From: an uncultured Granulicatella sp.
GTDB taxonomy: Bacteria > Bacillota > Bacilli > Lactobacillales > Aerococcaceae
Length of the DNA: 6,242 bases
Assembly (NCBI GenBank): GCA_934193545.1
Contig: CAKPVL010000049.1
Location: forward strand, 1 to 6,242
Reading direction: 5' to 3'
Numbering within the stretch: position 1 is the stretch's first letter; each line of letters opens with the position of its first letter. Of the stretch, positions 5,162-6,242 are shown one piece after another. The notes beneath the pieces are model-generated. The model searched no databases, was not told where the DNA came from, and was given only the letters and a program-made list of their open reading frames with translations. A program made the translations under genes and the position numbers.

Positions 5162-6046
5162 ATGGATCAAAACGAAAACAAAAATGTTGAATCAGTTGCT
5201 GAAAAAGCTACAGAAGTGAAAGAAGAAGTAGTAGAAGCAGCAAAAGAAACAGCTGAAGAAGTGAAAGAAGTAGCCGAAACAGTTGTTGAAGAAGCGAAAG
5301 AAGCAAAAGCTCCTGAAGCAGATGGCGACTTCAAAGAAGTTGTTGAAGACGTTAAAGAAAAAGCAGAACAAGCTAAAGAAAAATTAGGTGAAGCTGCAAG
5401 CAAAGTGTTCTCAGAAGAAAATAAAGCAAAATTGGACGACGCAGTTCAAAAAGTTGCAGGCTATAATAAAAATTCATTATTCGAAAAAATCTTCTTTGGA
5501 ATCTCAATTTTAATTGCACTTTTCACAGCTTTAGTAACATTCAACGGCTTGAGCTTCTTATTCGGAAAGTCTAACATCACACTTGCTGACTTAGTTGGAT
5601 ATATGAACGCTACAGTGAACAAGATTAAAAACTTAAACCTATACTTTGGATTGACTTTCTTCTTTACAATCGTAGCGACAGTATTCGTAGTATACTTCTT
5701 CTACGCAGCTAAAAAAGAAGGCAAGAACTTATGGACAAACGTAAACGTAGCTTCATTAGGAATGGTAGTATCTGTTTTCTGTGCACACATTTTTGGGTCA
5801 GGATTCATTAATGGTTTAGGGTTGTTGACAGATGCTTTCAACGGTAAAGTAAACTCAACAATGTCACAAATCGTGAATGAAGCTTTATCAAACTCGACAG
5901 GAATTAGTAGATCCGCTCAAAACCTTGCAGATGGCTTACAAACAGGATCAAAAATTGCGATTCTATTCTATCTCGTTGCTCTAGCATGCTCGGCAGCAAC
6001 TGTGTATTTCTACTACCAAAAATTATTCCAAAAGAAAGCTCAATAA
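5162..6046 (+). CDS. K/E-repeat, four-helix membrane protein of unknown function
   Basis: This encodes a 294-residue protein in two clear parts. Residues 1-100 are highly charged and Ala/Glu/Lys/Val-rich, predicted amphipathic helix or coiled coil, with 11-residue repeats AEKATEVKEEV (13-23), VEAAKETAEEV (24-34) and KEVAETVVEEA (35-45), like LEA-type or apolipoprotein-like helices. Residues 108-288 hold four probable membrane segments (about 109-134, 159-182, 194-221 and 263-285). The long segment after helix three (about 222-262) is Ser/Asn-rich and polar. There is no signal peptide, so the charged N-terminus is probably cytoplasmic; with four helices the C-terminus (QKLFQKKAQ) would be too. 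GAGGTG (5151-5156) precedes the ATG at suitable spacing. I do not recognise a named family. The next lipoprotein gene begins 12 nt downstream with its own ribosome binding site, indicating an operon. A membrane-stress or scaffold role is possible but not shown. Confidence 0.88.
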   Translation: MDQNENKNVESVAEKATEVKEEVVEAAKETAEEVKEVAETVVEEAKEAKAPEADGDFKEVVEDVKEKAEQAKEKLGEAASKVFSEENKAKLDDAVQKVAGYNKNSLFEKIFFGISILIALFTALVTFNGLSFLFGKSNITLADLVGYMNATVNKIKNLNLYFGLTFFFTIVATVFVVYFFYAAKKEGKNLWTNVNVASLGMVVSVFCAHIFGSGFINGLGLLTDAFNGKVNSTMSQIVNEALSNSTGISRSAQNLADGLQTGSKIAILFYLVALACSAATVYFYYQKLFQKKAQ

Positions 6047-6058
6047 GCGAGGAAACCA

Positions 6059-6242
6059 ATGAAAAAATTCTTTCAAATCATTTTAGGGATTAGCTTCCTA
6101 TTTTTATTAGTAGGTTGTAGTTCGCAAGAGACAGCTACACTTATTAACAAATCAGATGGGTTCGGAAGAACTTTAATTTATACGTATGATAAAGAAAAAG
6201 ATATTGTGACAAAGTTTAAAATCGAATCGACTGCATCGGCTG
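6059..6242 (+). CDS. Putative lipoprotein, 3' part beyond the window (possibly YehR/DUF1307-like)
   Basis: The open frame from ATG 6059 runs 61 codons to the window edge without a stop, so the gene is partial. MKKFFQIILGISFLFLLVGC is a lipoprotein signal peptide with lipobox L17-V18-G19-C20. The mature start SSQETATLINKSDGFGR leads into TLIYTYDKEKDIVTKF, which resembles the start of the small YehR-type (DUF1307) lipoproteins, where a T-L-x-Y-T-Y-x-x-D-x-V pattern follows the tether. This assignment is tentative because most of the domain is missing. GAGG (6049-6052) lies 6 nt before the ATG, and the gap to the preceding stop is 12 nt, so it is probably co-transcribed with the four-helix membrane protein gene. 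Confidence 0.8.
   Translation, partial: MKKFFQIILGISFLFLLVGCSSQETATLINKSDGFGRTLIYTYDKEKDIVTKFKIESTASA

Noticed and set aside
5167..5403. Minus-strand open frame rich in Ser/Ala/Thr opposite the K/E repeats
   Set aside because: It is the complement of GAA/AAA/GCA repeats and has no ribosome binding site; a compositional artefact.

Overview
The window is low-GC Gram-positive (Bacillota) DNA, most likely from Lactobacillales. I would guess a Carnobacteriaceae- or Granulicatella-like genome, but the sequence does not prove this. Reasons: A+T-rich codon use, AGGAGG-type ribosome binding sites 5-8 nt before each start, short signal peptides with classical lipoboxes, intrinsic terminators with U-tracts, and an OmpR-type regulator whose apparent binding site matches the streptococcal CiaR box. 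All genes lie on the plus strand. No RNA genes, CRISPR array, insertion sequence or phage gene is visible, and no stretch over 300 bases lacks a gene.

Layout: (1) a MarR-family regulator (4-444; its true start may lie at or before the window edge). (2) A two-component operon: response regulator (496-1170) and sensor kinase (1205-2437), closed by a long hairpin terminator. (3) A monocistronic lipoprotein of unknown function (2586-3434) with its own extended -10 promoter and terminator. (4) A 216-nt gap holding that terminator, a 36-nt AT-only-like palindrome, A/T tracts and a regulated promoter. (5) A Thr/Asn/Gly-rich, surface-anchored beta-helix lipoprotein (3651-5009) with its own terminator. 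(6) A probable operon of a K/E-repeat, four-helix membrane protein (5162-6046) and, 12 nt later, a lipoprotein cut by the window end (from 6059).

The main result is regulatory. The promoters of the response regulator gene and of the beta-helix lipoprotein gene, about 3.1 kb apart, carry the same architecture: TTTAAG-N5-TTTAAG, then exactly 9 nt, then a -10 hexamer (TATACT or TATGAT). No other tandem TTTAAG pair was found in the window. The 11-bp direct-repeat pitch is what OmpR/PhoB-type dimers read, and sequence and placement match the streptococcal CiaR box. I infer an autoregulated two-component system that drives a surface beta-helix lipoprotein as a local target, skipping the intervening lipoprotein gene. 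The sensor's signal is unknown; its extracytoplasmic part contains a His/Met/Pro/Gly-rich segment.
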